64,000 nucleotides of DNA. It comes from Schlesneria sphaerica. GTDB lineage: Bacteria > Planctomycetota > Planctomycetia > Planctomycetales > Planctomycetaceae. A model generated the notes under the pieces. That model was not told the origin of the DNA and searched no databases. It saw only the letters and a program-made list of their open reading frames with translations. Below are positions 37,127 through 45,392 of this stretch, piece after piece (positions within the stretch are counted from its first letter, which is position 1; each line of letters opens with the position of its first letter). Location of the stretch: assembly GCF_044336245.1 (NCBI RefSeq), contig NZ_CP172346.1, positions 4,464,001-4,528,000 of the forward strand, in the 5' to 3' direction. Made by a program: the position numbers and the translations under genes.

Positions 37127-37503
37127 CAGTTTTATTACCACACAACTTCTCCCTTGGGGTCTCCCTGGTGGCATGGCGGCCTTCCCGTCGAACAACGAAC
37201 GGATGGCCGGGTTCTATTTGTGGAGAGCGGGGGAGTCCCTTCCCCCGGTGCGCCAGTTCTGCAATTGAAGTGCCGAGACGGTAGTCCGTTTTTGTGTGAG
37301 CCGGTTCACGAGACGGGGGGCACACAGGTTGGCGGAACGTCGGCGGAGGGGCAGTGCACGCCACGCCTGAACTTGCGTTTTTGAAGCAGCAGCGACACAT
37401 TAAATGTGTACGCATGGCTAGTGGTTATTCTGGTTGGAGAGAGTGCGCGATTCGGGTTGGAAAGCTCTCCCAGCCGAGGTGAACCTCCTCTGCAAGGTGC
37501 CAC
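37127..37503. other. Intergenic region between divergent BrkB and serine hydrolase genes
   Basis: About 375 bases without a supported gene; it should carry the two divergent promoters. I cannot assign -10/-35 boxes with confidence. Confidence 0.35.
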
Positions 37504-38685
37504 ATGAATATCAGTCTCTTTGGGTCGCACGTCGCCACTTCACGTCGAGAAATGTTGAAACGGCTGGGGTTTGCCTCATGCATCGGTCTGGTGGGGCGAC
37601 CTCGAGAGATGCAGGCTGCAGAGCGCAGGTTGGATGTTCCATTCGACCGGCTCGTCCAGTCGTTCGGTTACGACAATGAAGGACCTGGGCTGGCAGTACT
37701 CGTCCATCAGAGCGGGCAGCCCGAGTACATGCGGTGCGTCGGACTCGCAACCATCAAGGACCGTCAGCCGGTGACGACGGCCACGATGTTTGAGCTCGCG
37801 TCGGTCACAAAGTCGATCACCGCAACGGCAATTTTGATGCTGCAGGACCGTCAGCAACTGAAGGTCACTGATGATGTCAGGAAGTATATTCCCGAGTTGC
37901 CAGAGTATGACAAGAAGAACCCGATCCAGATCCGGCATCTGGCACAGCACACATCGGGACTGGCCTCTTACATGGACATTCCGGATGTTCTGTCAAAGCA
38001 CCCTGACTATACGCTGAATTCTGACTATGTTGGAGAATTCGCACGCCAGAACGTACCACTCGATTTTCCCACCGGTCAGAAGTATGCCTATAACAACACG
38101 AACTATCTTCTGCTGGCCGAGATTATTGCCCGGGTCACCGGCACCACCTACGGCCAGCATTTACGTGATGCGATCTTTGATCCTGCCGGAATGAAGACCG
38201 CGTTTGTCAGCGAGGGGCCAGGAAGCGTTCCTGTCGTCGCGGGCCGTGTGGATGCGATCGGCTACGGTCAGGAAGAGGGGGAGTGGAAACCACTCTGGGG
38301 GGTGCCACCCGCCCGGCAGGAAAAACTTCTCACCTGCGGCGATGGCGCAGTGTGGTGCAGTCTGGAAGATATGCTGGCCTGGGACAGGGCACTTCGGGCC
38401 AAAAAACTGATGAAGCCCGATACGGCGAAGCTGGCGGTCGTTCCCTCACGTACGCGAGATGGCCGAACTAATCCCTACGGCTACGGGTGGGAACTTTACT
38501 ACAACAATCCAAAACAATTGAACGGCTTTGGACACGGGGGAGGTTGGGGCGGTTTCGGCACCTACTACTACCACGACATTCTGACCGGGCTAACGACGGT
38601 GATGCTCGGAAATGGCCGGCCGATCGACATGAACAAGTTTTGGTACGCGCTGATGGACCTCGTCAACAAACACGGGCTGTCATAG
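37504..38685 (+). CDS. Serine hydrolase of the beta-lactamase (class C / esterase) family, Tat-type leader
   Basis: 393 residues. The N-terminus (SRREMLKRLGFASCIGLVG) fits a twin-arginine export signal. The penicillin-binding fold motifs are in order: SxxK as S100-V-T-K103 in ELASVTKSIT, YxN as Y196-N-N198 in YAYNNTNYLLLAEII, and the third box HGGGWGGF in place of KTG. This set is typical for D-aminopeptidase/esterase-like members that are not true beta-lactamases. It would act outside the cytoplasm on peptides or esters; the substrate is unknown. AAGG is close upstream of ATG 37504. Confidence 0.88.
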   Translation: MNISLFGSHVATSRREMLKRLGFASCIGLVGRPREMQAAERRLDVPFDRLVQSFGYDNEGPGLAVLVHQSGQPEYMRCVGLATIKDRQPVTTATMFELASVTKSITATAILMLQDRQQLKVTDDVRKYIPELPEYDKKNPIQIRHLAQHTSGLASYMDIPDVLSKHPDYTLNSDYVGEFARQNVPLDFPTGQKYAYNNTNYLLLAEIIARVTGTTYGQHLRDAIFDPAGMKTAFVSEGPGSVPVVAGRVDAIGYGQEEGEWKPLWGVPPARQEKLLTCGDGAVWCSLEDMLAWDRALRAKKLMKPDTAKLAVVPSRTRDGRTNPYGYGWELYYNNPKQLNGFGHGGGWGGFGTYYYHDILTGLTTVMLGNGRPIDMNKFWYALMDLVNKHGLS

Positions 38686-38885
38686 CAGGGATGCGGCGAT
38701 TCGTACTCCACACGTGTGACAGTCCCGATGGACTCGCCCGGCTGTATCTTGCCGCAGCCACCGTCATCATGACCTTTCATCGATGATCAACAGGGGTGAT
38801 ACGCGGAGTGGCCTGCGTGTGCTGTGTTGCGCCGAGGGGTTGGGCATCTGGAGAGAGGCCCAACTCCCTTTTAGGCGGCGTCACC

Positions 38886-40883
38886 CTATCTAGGGCGTGA
38901 TTTGAGTCCCCATTTTTCGTCGAAGAAGTCTGCCGCGACGATTTTTCCCGGGTAGCGGGGACTGGGCGGGGTGCGGAGGTCGATGATGGCCCAGTCGGGA
39001 AGCTTTGGAACCTGACGTGCGTTATTCAAATAGTCGTATTCCCGGTAGGTAAAGCTGCTGTTCAGCACCACATACTTTTCGGGGTTCAAGGGGTTCGGAT
39101 AGACGAGCACGGGGGCATGGTGCGCGGCATCGAATGTCTGTCCTCCCACGCGAATTTCAGAGTCGGTCCATTGAATGGGCAATTTGCCGGCGATTCGAGA
39201 CAGAATCTGATTGGCTTGAGAGTCACCCCACAGGATCAGGTTCGACTGGGCCAGATCCTGATCGGTGATCTCGGTGTCCTGTTTCACGATGGCATCGCCA
39301 CGCATTTGCCTGCGCCAGTGCGTCACAGCATGTTCCAGTTCGGCATCCACCCATTGCTGCACTGCCGGGTTGCGGCAAGGTTGACTCGGTTTGACGAAGA
39401 TGAATGAGTCCATCAGCGCGTCGTCGATGGGACCTTGCAGTCCATGCTTCTTGCGAAGGCCACTGGGTTGTCCTGCTTTCCAGTTTGTTCCATCGTGAAT
39501 CAACGAGCCGGTCGCGGGAAGGTCGAACGGAGCACTGTCATTGATCCGAACCTTGCGTGGATGACCTTGCGGAGGGTTCACGGTCAGTGCCGTGACATTC
39601 CGGGCCGTAATGTGAAGTTCGTCGCCGACCGGTTTGACAACCACGCGCGCTTCTTCCCAGTGCTGATTCAGTCCGTCAACGGTCAACCAGTGCATCCGGT
39701 TGTATTTCAGGGTGTAGGTGACAAGCTGAACTTGTGACGGTTTGCGGTCAATCCCCTTGCGAGCCCACTCGGCGAGTTTCGCTTCGATCTGTTTGGCCGA
39801 TTCCGGATGAATGCTGTGGGCCGTCATGGGGCCGATGATGTGCAGTAGCTTCATGCCTTCCCGTTCAAAAGCCACTTCCATGATGTCGGCGGCCTGCTTC
39901 TGGGAATCCATGTCACCGCTGTAAGCGACGGTCGGAAGATGAGCCAGGTTGGCTGCCACATCCGGGCAGTCATACATGTGCCAGAGCGCCCGCTCGCAAG
40001 GAGTGGGATTCAGGGTTTCCTTCTGAAAGAACTTCAGGAATTCGGGTGTCTCGGAAAAACCGGCACCGGGATTTGCCGCGAACCATTGATCGGGATAGTG
40101 GACGGCGAATTGCCAGCAGGCTGCTCCTCCCATGGAAAAACCGCGAACGGCAATTCGATCGGGATCGATCCGATATTGCTGCTTGACGGCTTCCAGCACT
40201 TCCAGAGTGTCGATTTCCCCTGCCAGCTTGTTCGCATTGCAATAGCGACCATACGGATGAGCAACGATGGTATTCTCGGGAGAAATGGGACCCACATTGC
40301 GCGAACGGTCGTTGAGGAAATTGACTTCGCTGAGAACTTCGCCACGTCCGTGAAACCAGAAGTCGAGACGGTGGGCTTCCAATCCGTCGAACTGGTAAGT
40401 CGCGGGAATAACCAGCCCATACGGCTGGACCGTGCGGTCAATGCGGGAAATGTATCCTCGCACGACTAAACCGGTCTGCCTGGTCCAAGGGGCTTCGCCC
40501 GCCAGCAACTGATCCGCTCGCTGATGTCCCTGTTGCAAGAGACTCTTGCCGACGGGGATCTCTTTGGCGTCAAAAAACTCCTGGTACCGTAGTGCCTGAT
40601 CGACGGCTCGATGGAAGATCAGAATGTCCGGCAACAAGCCCTTCACTGTCGGCGAGGCGGATTGGCTAAGTCGCTCGATTTTGGCTTGCAGTGAGGTCAG
40701 TCCTTCGGTCAGTTCCTGACGGTCTGCCTCGGGGACTTCCACACCGAGCTTCGGAATCCGCCGGACCTGATCCACCTGGTTGTCGGCCGGACCATCGGCG
40801 AGCAGTGAATGTGTTGCCCACCCGATGCAGGAAAGGATGGCGATAAACGCGATCGATGACGCACGATGGACGACAGACACCAT
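38886..40883 (-). CDS. Secreted alpha/beta hydrolase (prolyl oligopeptidase / esterase-like)
   Basis: About 665 residues from ATG 40883 (MVSVVHRASSIAFIAILSCIGWATHSLLA, signal peptide). The central hydrolase domain has an esterase-type approach (TYQFDGLEAHRLDFWFHGRGE), the nucleophile elbow GFSMGGAACWQFAVHYPD and a late His in GPMTAHSIHPES; the middle Asp is probably in VAYSGDMDSQKQAADI. The C-terminal 250 residues form a separate domain with strand-rich sequence and KYVVLNSSFTYREYDYLNNARQVPKLPDWAIIDL, usual for large planctomycete members. Likely a periplasmic or surface esterase/peptidase acting on polymers. It follows the DUF1015 gene after a strong hairpin. Confidence 0.82.
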   Translation of the reverse strand: MVSVVHRASSIAFIAILSCIGWATHSLLADGPADNQVDQVRRIPKLGVEVPEADRQELTEGLTSLQAKIERLSQSASPTVKGLLPDILIFHRAVDQALRYQEFFDAKEIPVGKSLLQQGHQRADQLLAGEAPWTRQTGLVVRGYISRIDRTVQPYGLVIPATYQFDGLEAHRLDFWFHGRGEVLSEVNFLNDRSRNVGPISPENTIVAHPYGRYCNANKLAGEIDTLEVLEAVKQQYRIDPDRIAVRGFSMGGAACWQFAVHYPDQWFAANPGAGFSETPEFLKFFQKETLNPTPCERALWHMYDCPDVAANLAHLPTVAYSGDMDSQKQAADIMEVAFEREGMKLLHIIGPMTAHSIHPESAKQIEAKLAEWARKGIDRKPSQVQLVTYTLKYNRMHWLTVDGLNQHWEEARVVVKPVGDELHITARNVTALTVNPPQGHPRKVRINDSAPFDLPATGSLIHDGTNWKAGQPSGLRKKHGLQGPIDDALMDSFIFVKPSQPCRNPAVQQWVDAELEHAVTHWRRQMRGDAIVKQDTEITDQDLAQSNLILWGDSQANQILSRIAGKLPIQWTDSEIRVGGQTFDAAHHAPVLVYPNPLNPEKYVVLNSSFTYREYDYLNNARQVPKLPDWAIIDLRTPPSPRYPGKIVAADFFDEKWGLKSRPR

Positions 40884-40943
40884 GTTCGGTTCTTCCGTTG
40901 CGGGGTGGAAAGTCACGTGACACAGAACAGATCGAAGTGAGAC

Positions 40944-40973
40944 GGTGGCGCCCCACTGTGGTGGGGCGCCACC
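40944..40973 (-). terminator. 13-bp perfect hairpin between DUF1015 and hydrolase genes
   Basis: Bases 40944-40956 pair without mismatch with 40961-40973, loop TGTG, very GC-rich. It lies 7 bases after the stop of the minus-strand DUF1015 gene and about 60 bases upstream of the hydrolase start. No T tract is present on either side. Confidence 0.65.
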
Positions 40974-40979
40974 CGTGGG

Positions 40980-42287
40980 TCAGGAGAGTGAGTGGACGAC
41001 GAGCCCCGACAGGAGCTTGGGGTAGAAGTAGGTACTCTTGGGCGGCATCGTTTCTCGATTGGCCGCGATCGTCTGAACATGCTCAATGGAGGCGGGGGCA
41101 ACCAGGCATCCAAGCTGATGGGTCTTCGCGTTCAGCGCGGCCGTTGTTTCCTCCAGTCGATGAACGTATTCGAATTGAGGAGTGCCACCGAGCTTCTTGA
41201 ACAGCAGCTCTTCCAGCAGCAGTTTGTGCAGCAGGCTGACCCCCAGCGATTGCCAGTCTTCGCTGTGGTCGGCGGCAAGTGATTCCATAAGGCTGGGGTC
41301 GGTCACTCGGACGAACAGCCATTTCCCATCGGCGGCGGTGCCAAAGCCGAAGACATCCTGTCCCCCGTCGGCTTCGATCAGTTCCCACGCCTCTTGCGCC
41401 CCTTTGTCACCCTGTTCGAGGACATCAATTTCGCAGCAGGATTTCAGTGCATCCACGACTTGCTGCGACGTGAGGTCGGCAGGCAGTCCCGAGACAATTC
41501 GGTGCGTAGGAAGAATCTGCAGTCCAGGATCCTGCATTCCCACGAGCTGCATCAGGACGAAGTTCGGGGCCGCAAGATCGTCCGTCAGCTCACCGGCGGC
41601 GGTCAGTTCCTTGCGATAGTTGAGTGCGGTTTCATAGCGGTGATGCCCGTCTGCGATAAAGACTGGCTTGTCACGCAGTTCGGCTTTGACCTTTCCAATC
41701 AGCGCGTGATCCTTGATGACCCACACGCGGTGGATGACGCCGAGATGGTCTTTGGCGAGTGACGGCGTCAACTTGATACAGGCATCGTCGAGTCCCTTTT
41801 GCAGTGAGCCTGTTTCATCGGGATAGAGTCCGAAAATCGGAGAGAGGTTGGCCCGAGTCGCACGAATCAGGCTGAGTCGGTCCTGCTTGGGGCCCGACAG
41901 AGTCTGTTCATGGGGATAAACGTTTCCGGTTCCAAACTCTTCCAGCCGGACGCGCGCCAGAAAACCGCCCCGGACGAACGTCTTGCCTTCCCACTTGAAT
42001 TCCTGCGAGTAGACGTAGATGGCGTCTTCCTGCTCTTGCAGCAGTACCCCGTCAATCATCCAGTGCTTGATAAACTCGGCAGCGCGATCGTACCGGGCGT
42101 TGGGGTCGGGATCCGCTGGCTCGACGCGATTCAGTTCCAGTCGAATGAAGTTGCAGGGGTGCTTTTTGTAGAGCTGATCCTGAAATTTGCTGTCGATGAC
42201 ATCATAGGGTGGTGTTACCACATCCGAGAGGTCACCTACCTGAGAGACATCGTAACGCCAACCACGAAACGGACTGACTTCAACCAT
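40980..42287 (-). CDS. DUF1015 family protein
   Basis: About 435 residues. The start is ATG 42287 (MVEVSPFRGWRYD); a TTG two codons earlier is less likely. Family signatures: FRGWRYD-x-DLSDVVTPPYDVID near the N-terminus, HPCNFIRLELN, ARVRLEEFGTGNVYPHEQTLSGPKQDRLSLIRATRANLSPIFGLYPD, and FIADGHHRYETALNYRKEL. These proteins (ParB-like nuclease-related fold has been proposed) have no firm function; some associate with amino-acid metabolism genes. No export signal. The C-terminus contains MPPKSTYFYPKLLSGLVVHSL, as in the family. Confidence 0.92.
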   Translation of the reverse strand: MVEVSPFRGWRYDVSQVGDLSDVVTPPYDVIDSKFQDQLYKKHPCNFIRLELNRVEPADPDPNARYDRAAEFIKHWMIDGVLLQEQEDAIYVYSQEFKWEGKTFVRGGFLARVRLEEFGTGNVYPHEQTLSGPKQDRLSLIRATRANLSPIFGLYPDETGSLQKGLDDACIKLTPSLAKDHLGVIHRVWVIKDHALIGKVKAELRDKPVFIADGHHRYETALNYRKELTAAGELTDDLAAPNFVLMQLVGMQDPGLQILPTHRIVSGLPADLTSQQVVDALKSCCEIDVLEQGDKGAQEAWELIEADGGQDVFGFGTAADGKWLFVRVTDPSLMESLAADHSEDWQSLGVSLLHKLLLEELLFKKLGGTPQFEYVHRLEETTAALNAKTHQLGCLVAPASIEHVQTIAANRETMPPKSTYFYPKLLSGLVVHSLS

Positions 42288-42424
42288 TTTCAATCAACCT
42301 TGCTGCAACCGGAAACGGCATCGGCATCCAAAGCTCGATGCGTGGCATCGAGAGATGCGATGACAGGCATAGGATGAAGGAAGTTCACTAATGGTTCAAG
42401 GAGAGACGGAGAATCGTTGTTTCG

Positions 42425-42661
42425 TCAGGTCCGCCACTCATCTTCGCACTCTCGCACCGCCTTTGCCAGGACCGTACTGGTCCGCGTGACTGCGTCGAGA
42501 GTGCTGCGTAACTGCTGGAGCAGCGGGGCGAGTTGCTCTTCTTCCATCGTGCGGCTCACGACGTCGTTCCAGTCCTGGCGTGCGGCGTCCCAGGCGGCGG
42601 TGAGTTTGTCACCGGCCATTTTTAGCTGACCGGCGCCGTCTGTCAGATTCCCCAGAGTCAT
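42425..42661 (-). CDS. Small helical hypothetical protein
   Basis: 78 residues from ATG 42661, nearly all alpha-helical and acidic (LKMAGDKLTAAWDAARQDWNDVVSRTMEEEQLAPLLQQLRSTLDAV). It has no membrane segment. It lies between the Fae-like gene, which has its own terminator, and the DUF1015 gene. I do not recognise a family; the coding look comes from good amphipathic heptads and an in-frame ATG. Confidence 0.65.
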   Translation of the reverse strand: MTLGNLTDGAGQLKMAGDKLTAAWDAARQDWNDVVSRTMEEEQLAPLLQQLRSTLDAVTRTSTVLAKAVRECEDEWRT

Positions 42662-42709
42662 GATGGATGCAGTCCGGCGCCAGAGTGGAGGAGATAAAAA
42701 AGTGGAGGA

Positions 42710-42739
42710 AATAAAAAGGACGCGGGCAGAATGCCCGCG
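42710..42739 (-). terminator. Intrinsic terminator of the Fae-like gene
   Basis: CGCGGGCA (42721-42728) pairs with TGCCCGCG (42732-42739), loop GAA. On the minus strand the stem is followed by TCCTTTTTATTTCC, a good T tract. It begins 9 bases after the stop of the 42749-43345 gene. Confidence 0.85.
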
Positions 42740-42748
42740 CGACAGGTT

Positions 42749-43345
42749 TCAGCCGAGTTTCCGTTCCAGTCCGAGCTGATGGAAGTAGTGCGTCACCTTG
42801 GCCTGATTCTTCAGCAGCCAGTCGATTCCGGGTTCGTTGTGCATGGCTTTGTGAATCGCCTTTGCAGTCGCCTGCCGATTCGTTTCGAAAAGGATGTTGT
42901 GATCCACTTCGACTTCCGTCACGCTGGGGTCGAGCCAGACAGAGATGATGATTCCGAGATCGTTCGCCTTTTCCTTGGGAATATCGCCGGCCCGGACGGC
43001 GTCGAGAACCCCGTTGGCGATGCCCGCCTGGACCGTTCCCATCAGGATGTTGGTGTACTTGGTGTCTTTGACGGTGACCTTGCTGACCATCAAGGTGACA
43101 GGTCGTACCTGAACATCACAGTTCAGAATGGCGAATACGCGGGAATGGCCTTTGGTCTGATCGCCGATCAGGTTGGCGATCGCATAACCGACGGGACCAT
43201 CGAGTTCGCCGATCACCACTTCGGGTTCTGCGGCCGAATAGGCTGGTTCGGCTTCGACCAGAGCTTCGCCGGTTCGCATGACGATTCTCTCTGACGCCCG
43301 CACTTTGCTGACGGCTTCTTTCTTACCCGCTTTTTTCTTTGGCAT
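42749..43345 (-). CDS. Formaldehyde-activating enzyme (Fae) homologue, catalytic His not conserved
   Basis: 198 residues, about 30 more than canonical Fae, the extra being a Lys-rich N-terminus. The fold signatures are clear: RTGEALVEAEP, IGELDGPVGYAIANLIGDQTKGHSRVFAILNCDVQVRPVTLMVSKVTVKDTKY in consecutive blocks, and MGTVQAGIANGVLDAVRAGDIPKEKANDLGIIISVW. Fae joins formaldehyde to tetrahydromethanopterin in C1 oxidation. In Fae the segment between GEALV and IIG is GDGNEVAHIDL with the catalytic His; here it reads EAEPAYSAAEPEVV with no His, so this copy probably does not catalyse the known reaction and may bind pterin or formaldehyde as a sensor. Planctomycetes carry several Fae-like genes, which fits. 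Ends in an intrinsic terminator. Confidence 0.85.
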   Translation of the reverse strand: MPKKKAGKKEAVSKVRASERIVMRTGEALVEAEPAYSAAEPEVVIGELDGPVGYAIANLIGDQTKGHSRVFAILNCDVQVRPVTLMVSKVTVKDTKYTNILMGTVQAGIANGVLDAVRAGDIPKEKANDLGIIISVWLDPSVTEVEVDHNILFETNRQATAKAIHKAMHNEPGIDWLLKNQAKVTHYFHQLGLERKLG

Positions 43346-43795
43346 CTGCTTCGATCTCTGTTTTTTGCAAGTGAATTTGGTGAACGTGTCGCCGTGTATC
43401 GTGGCGATCCGCAGGGGCGATCGTCAATTCAAGGGAGCGAATTCAACGGCAAGGAGATCGGTGCTATCAAGCTCACGTTTTGTCCTCAACCGCGTCAGCG
43501 TCACGCTGCTAACGCGAGGTGATTCCGGCGTTTGCAACGATTAATCCCATTGCAGAATCGGGGGCGGGTCACTTTGTCTGTGGGATCGCGGCCCAGACTT
43601 GACGGCAGCAGTACGAACGACGAGAATTCCGCGACTTCGAGCCATAGAAAGCGTCCCGTTGGTTTGGTTGGCCTTGTGGACGGCGTTCGAAGGAGTTTTT
43701 CCGTCCGAGCAATCGGTCGAAAACTACTCGGTTGGGCTTTTTTCTCGCACCGTTTCGGAAGCGTGATTCGTCCCTGCTCGATACAACTGACATCG
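43346..43795. other. Intergenic region between Fae-like gene and the tRNA-Lys integration site
   Basis: About 450 bases. No gene supported. It should contain the Fae-like gene promoter and, at its right end, the original promoter of the tRNA-Lys gene whose 5' half is stranded at 43807. A minus-strand frame reading into the tRNA (LYQLSYELKSHC) is the antisense of the tRNA half and is an artefact. Confidence 0.5.
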
Positions 43796-43846
<51 letters not shown>

Positions 43847-43964
43847 GCTCCTCACCCTCTTTGAGATTCGCCTGATTTCACGAGAAATCCCCTGTTTTAT
43901 AGGCTCGAATCCACTTCTCCCGATTTCGCGAAAACCCCTCGAAATCGGTCGAAACCCCTCGTTG

Positions 43965-43991
43965 CGGGTGTAGACTACACCCGGTTTTTTT
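43965..43991 (+). terminator. Intrinsic terminator reading away from the stranded tRNA half
   Basis: CGGGTGTA (43965-43972) pairs with TACACCCG (43976-43983), loop GAC, followed one base later by seven T (43985-43991). It would stop transcripts started at the old tRNA promoter about 120 bases into the element. Confidence 0.8.
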
Positions 43992-44007
43992 CGAGGGGGT
44001 TCAAACT

Positions 44008-44045
44008 AAAAAAGCCCCGTCCACCACATGGCAAACAGGGCTTTT
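44008..44045 (-). terminator. Intrinsic terminator of the leftward zinc-ribbon operon
   Basis: AAAAGCCC (44010-44017) pairs with GGGCTTTT (44038-44045), 20-base loop; on the minus strand the stem runs into a T tract. It lies 13 bases after the last stop codon at 44059. Confidence 0.75.
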
Positions 44046-44058
44046 GCCGCCAATCTGA

Positions 44059-44202
44059 TCACTCATTCAGCTTATCCAAAACCCATTCAGCCCCATCCTC
44101 GTCGTTCTCCCGCAGTTCCTCCAGGGCCTGAACGATTAGCTTCAAGACCCGATGGCGTTCGATCTGCTCGGCCAAGCTGGCTTCGACTTCTTCAATCGTC
44201 AT
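44059..44202 (-). CDS. Small helical protein, last gene of the element's left operon
   Basis: 47 residues from ATG 44202 (MTIEEVEASLAEQIERHRVLKLIVQALEE in part), acidic and wholly helical. Its ATG overlaps the stop of the zinc-ribbon gene at 44199 by 4 bases, which fixes the start; the longer frame to 44268 would run through that gene. Function unknown. Confidence 0.6.
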   Translation of the reverse strand: MTIEEVEASLAEQIERHRVLKLIVQALEELRENDEDGAEWVLDKLNE

Positions 44203-44465
44203 GCTCCAAGCCCTTTCTCGTTGTCGGATATGGCAACCGTCCGCACGGCCTCGACGTGGTCGAGACACGACAGCCGGTCAATCACGAGTACGGATTCACT
44301 TCGGCGGGTCGTCAGTTCCTTTCCGCAGTGTGAACATCGAGGGTCCCACCGGATCAGATCCTTCCAGAACATCTCGCGCTCAGCCTCGGCCTTGGAGTCG
44401 GCTTCCTGCTGCCGTTCCAATTCCGCTTTGGCCTTTCGCTTGGCGATCTCCTTCTTACCCTTCAT
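44199..44465 (-). CDS. Zinc-ribbon module protein, single module
   Basis: 88 residues. A Lys/Glu-rich coiled-coil-like N-terminus (KKEIAKRKAKAELERQQEADSKAEAERE) leads into the module WDPRCSHCGKELTTRR, then VLVIDRLSCLDHVEAV: CxxC, spacer of about 20 residues, then LSC with the fourth ligand probably replaced by H or D (CLDH). The same module occurs twice in the 44892-45392 gene and in altered form in the 44462-44722 gene. ATG 44465 overlaps the stop of the preceding gene (44462) by 4 bases. Confidence 0.72.
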   Translation of the reverse strand: MKGKKEIAKRKAKAELERQQEADSKAEAEREMFWKDLIRWDPRCSHCGKELTTRRSESVLVIDRLSCLDHVEAVRTVAISDNEKGLGA

Positions 44466-44722
44466 CGTGCAATCCTCCTATCGGGCTGTTCCAGCCGCTT
44501 CCATCCACCCTGCCGAACTGCATTCACACACTTGGGGCAGTACAGCTTGTTCCGGCAGCAGCACGCCGAATTCGGCAGCTGGGATTTTTCCACAAGGCGG
44601 ATTTCGCACGTCGTGCAGTGCGGGTTGTCGAACATCAGTTGGTTCTTCGCGATCCGTTTCAGTTGCTTGCCGGTGAACCGTCTTGGCTCGCGGTGCTTGG
44701 GTGAAGTTGCGTGGTGCTTCAT
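44462..44722 (-). CDS. Zinc-ribbon protein of the same family, divergent
   Basis: 86 residues from ATG 44722 (MKHHATSPKHREPRRFTGK). Basic N-terminus, then FDNPHCTTCEIRLVEK, a Cys-rich ACCCRNKLYCPKCVNAV and a basic tail. The NPHCTTC start and final CPKC match the module seen in the neighbouring genes, with a shortened spacer. The upstream open frame to 44983 is not believable as coding: it lacks start signals. Role unknown; nucleic acid binding is a natural guess for such small basic Zn proteins. Confidence 0.68.
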   Translation of the reverse strand: MKHHATSPKHREPRRFTGKQLKRIAKNQLMFDNPHCTTCEIRLVEKSQLPNSACCCRNKLYCPKCVNAVRQGGWKRLEQPDRRIAR

Positions 44723-44891
44723 TTTGATTCCGTTCGGTTGGTTGAACGTCGGACCATGCCGCCAATGAATGACGGCGGGAAGATGGTTGACGTGGTGACG
44801 CGCTGGGCCTTCTGCCGTCGTTGCCATTGGGCTGTGAGAGCGTTTGCGATCCTGAGCCCTGTAACTGTCTTCGATCCGTGCCCGCCTCGGC

Positions 44892-45392
44892 TCATACTTC
44901 ACCTGCCTTCGTGTTGCTGGCTTCAGCCTTGATGGTTTCACGGACGGGTTTCCGGCATTCCCTGCACGCCAGACGGTCGACAATCAGATGGGCTTGGTTC
45001 TCTGTGATTGCCGTCTCAAGCCACTTGCCACACCGGCAGCAAGCGGGATTCTCGGCCATCAGCCGGGCTTTCAATTGGTCCTGCTGCTTCTCGTAGCGGA
45101 AGCGATTCACCTGGGCCCGGCCCCGGGCAGTCAGTTCAGGACGGATTTCAGCGATATCGAGCCCGTTCCGCTTCTTGATTTTGCCGATGCAGTTCTGGCA
45201 ACTGAGAGTGTCGCCAACCAGATGGGCGGAATCGTCTCGAAGCGAAACGTCCGTCAGGTGGAGCCCGCAACCCTTACAGGTGGGATCAGCGGCCAGAAGT
45301 TCCCGCTTCCGTTCGGCTCGCGGGCTCTCGGGTGTGTACTGTTTTGCGGGGGGTGGCGTGAAGGAAACGTAGACGGGTTTGGTTTTCAGCAT
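44892..45392 (-). CDS. Zinc-ribbon protein with two tandem modules
   Basis: 166 residues from ATG 45392 (MLKTKPVYVSFTPPPAK). Module 1: LAADPTCKGCGLHLTDVS ... HLVGDTLSCQNCIGK. Module 2: MAENPACCRCGKWLETAI ... HLIVDRLACRECRKP. In each, CxxCG is followed after about 20 residues by H-L-x-x-D-x-L-x-C-x-x-C, so all eight ligands are present. A helical, basic linker of about 45 residues joins them. The two halves are clearly duplicates of one unit. The gene overlaps the stop of the upstream gene by 7 bases, so it is in the same operon. I know no named family for it. Confidence 0.75.
   Translation of the reverse strand: MLKTKPVYVSFTPPPAKQYTPESPRAERKRELLAADPTCKGCGLHLTDVSLRDDSAHLVGDTLSCQNCIGKIKKRNGLDIAEIRPELTARGRAQVNRFRYEKQQDQLKARLMAENPACCRCGKWLETAITENQAHLIVDRLACRECRKPVRETIKAEASNTKAGEV

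Noticed and set aside
37504..38685. True beta-lactamase
   Set aside because: The third motif is HGGG instead of KTG and the protein matches esterase/peptidase-type members, so antibiotic resistance is not supported.
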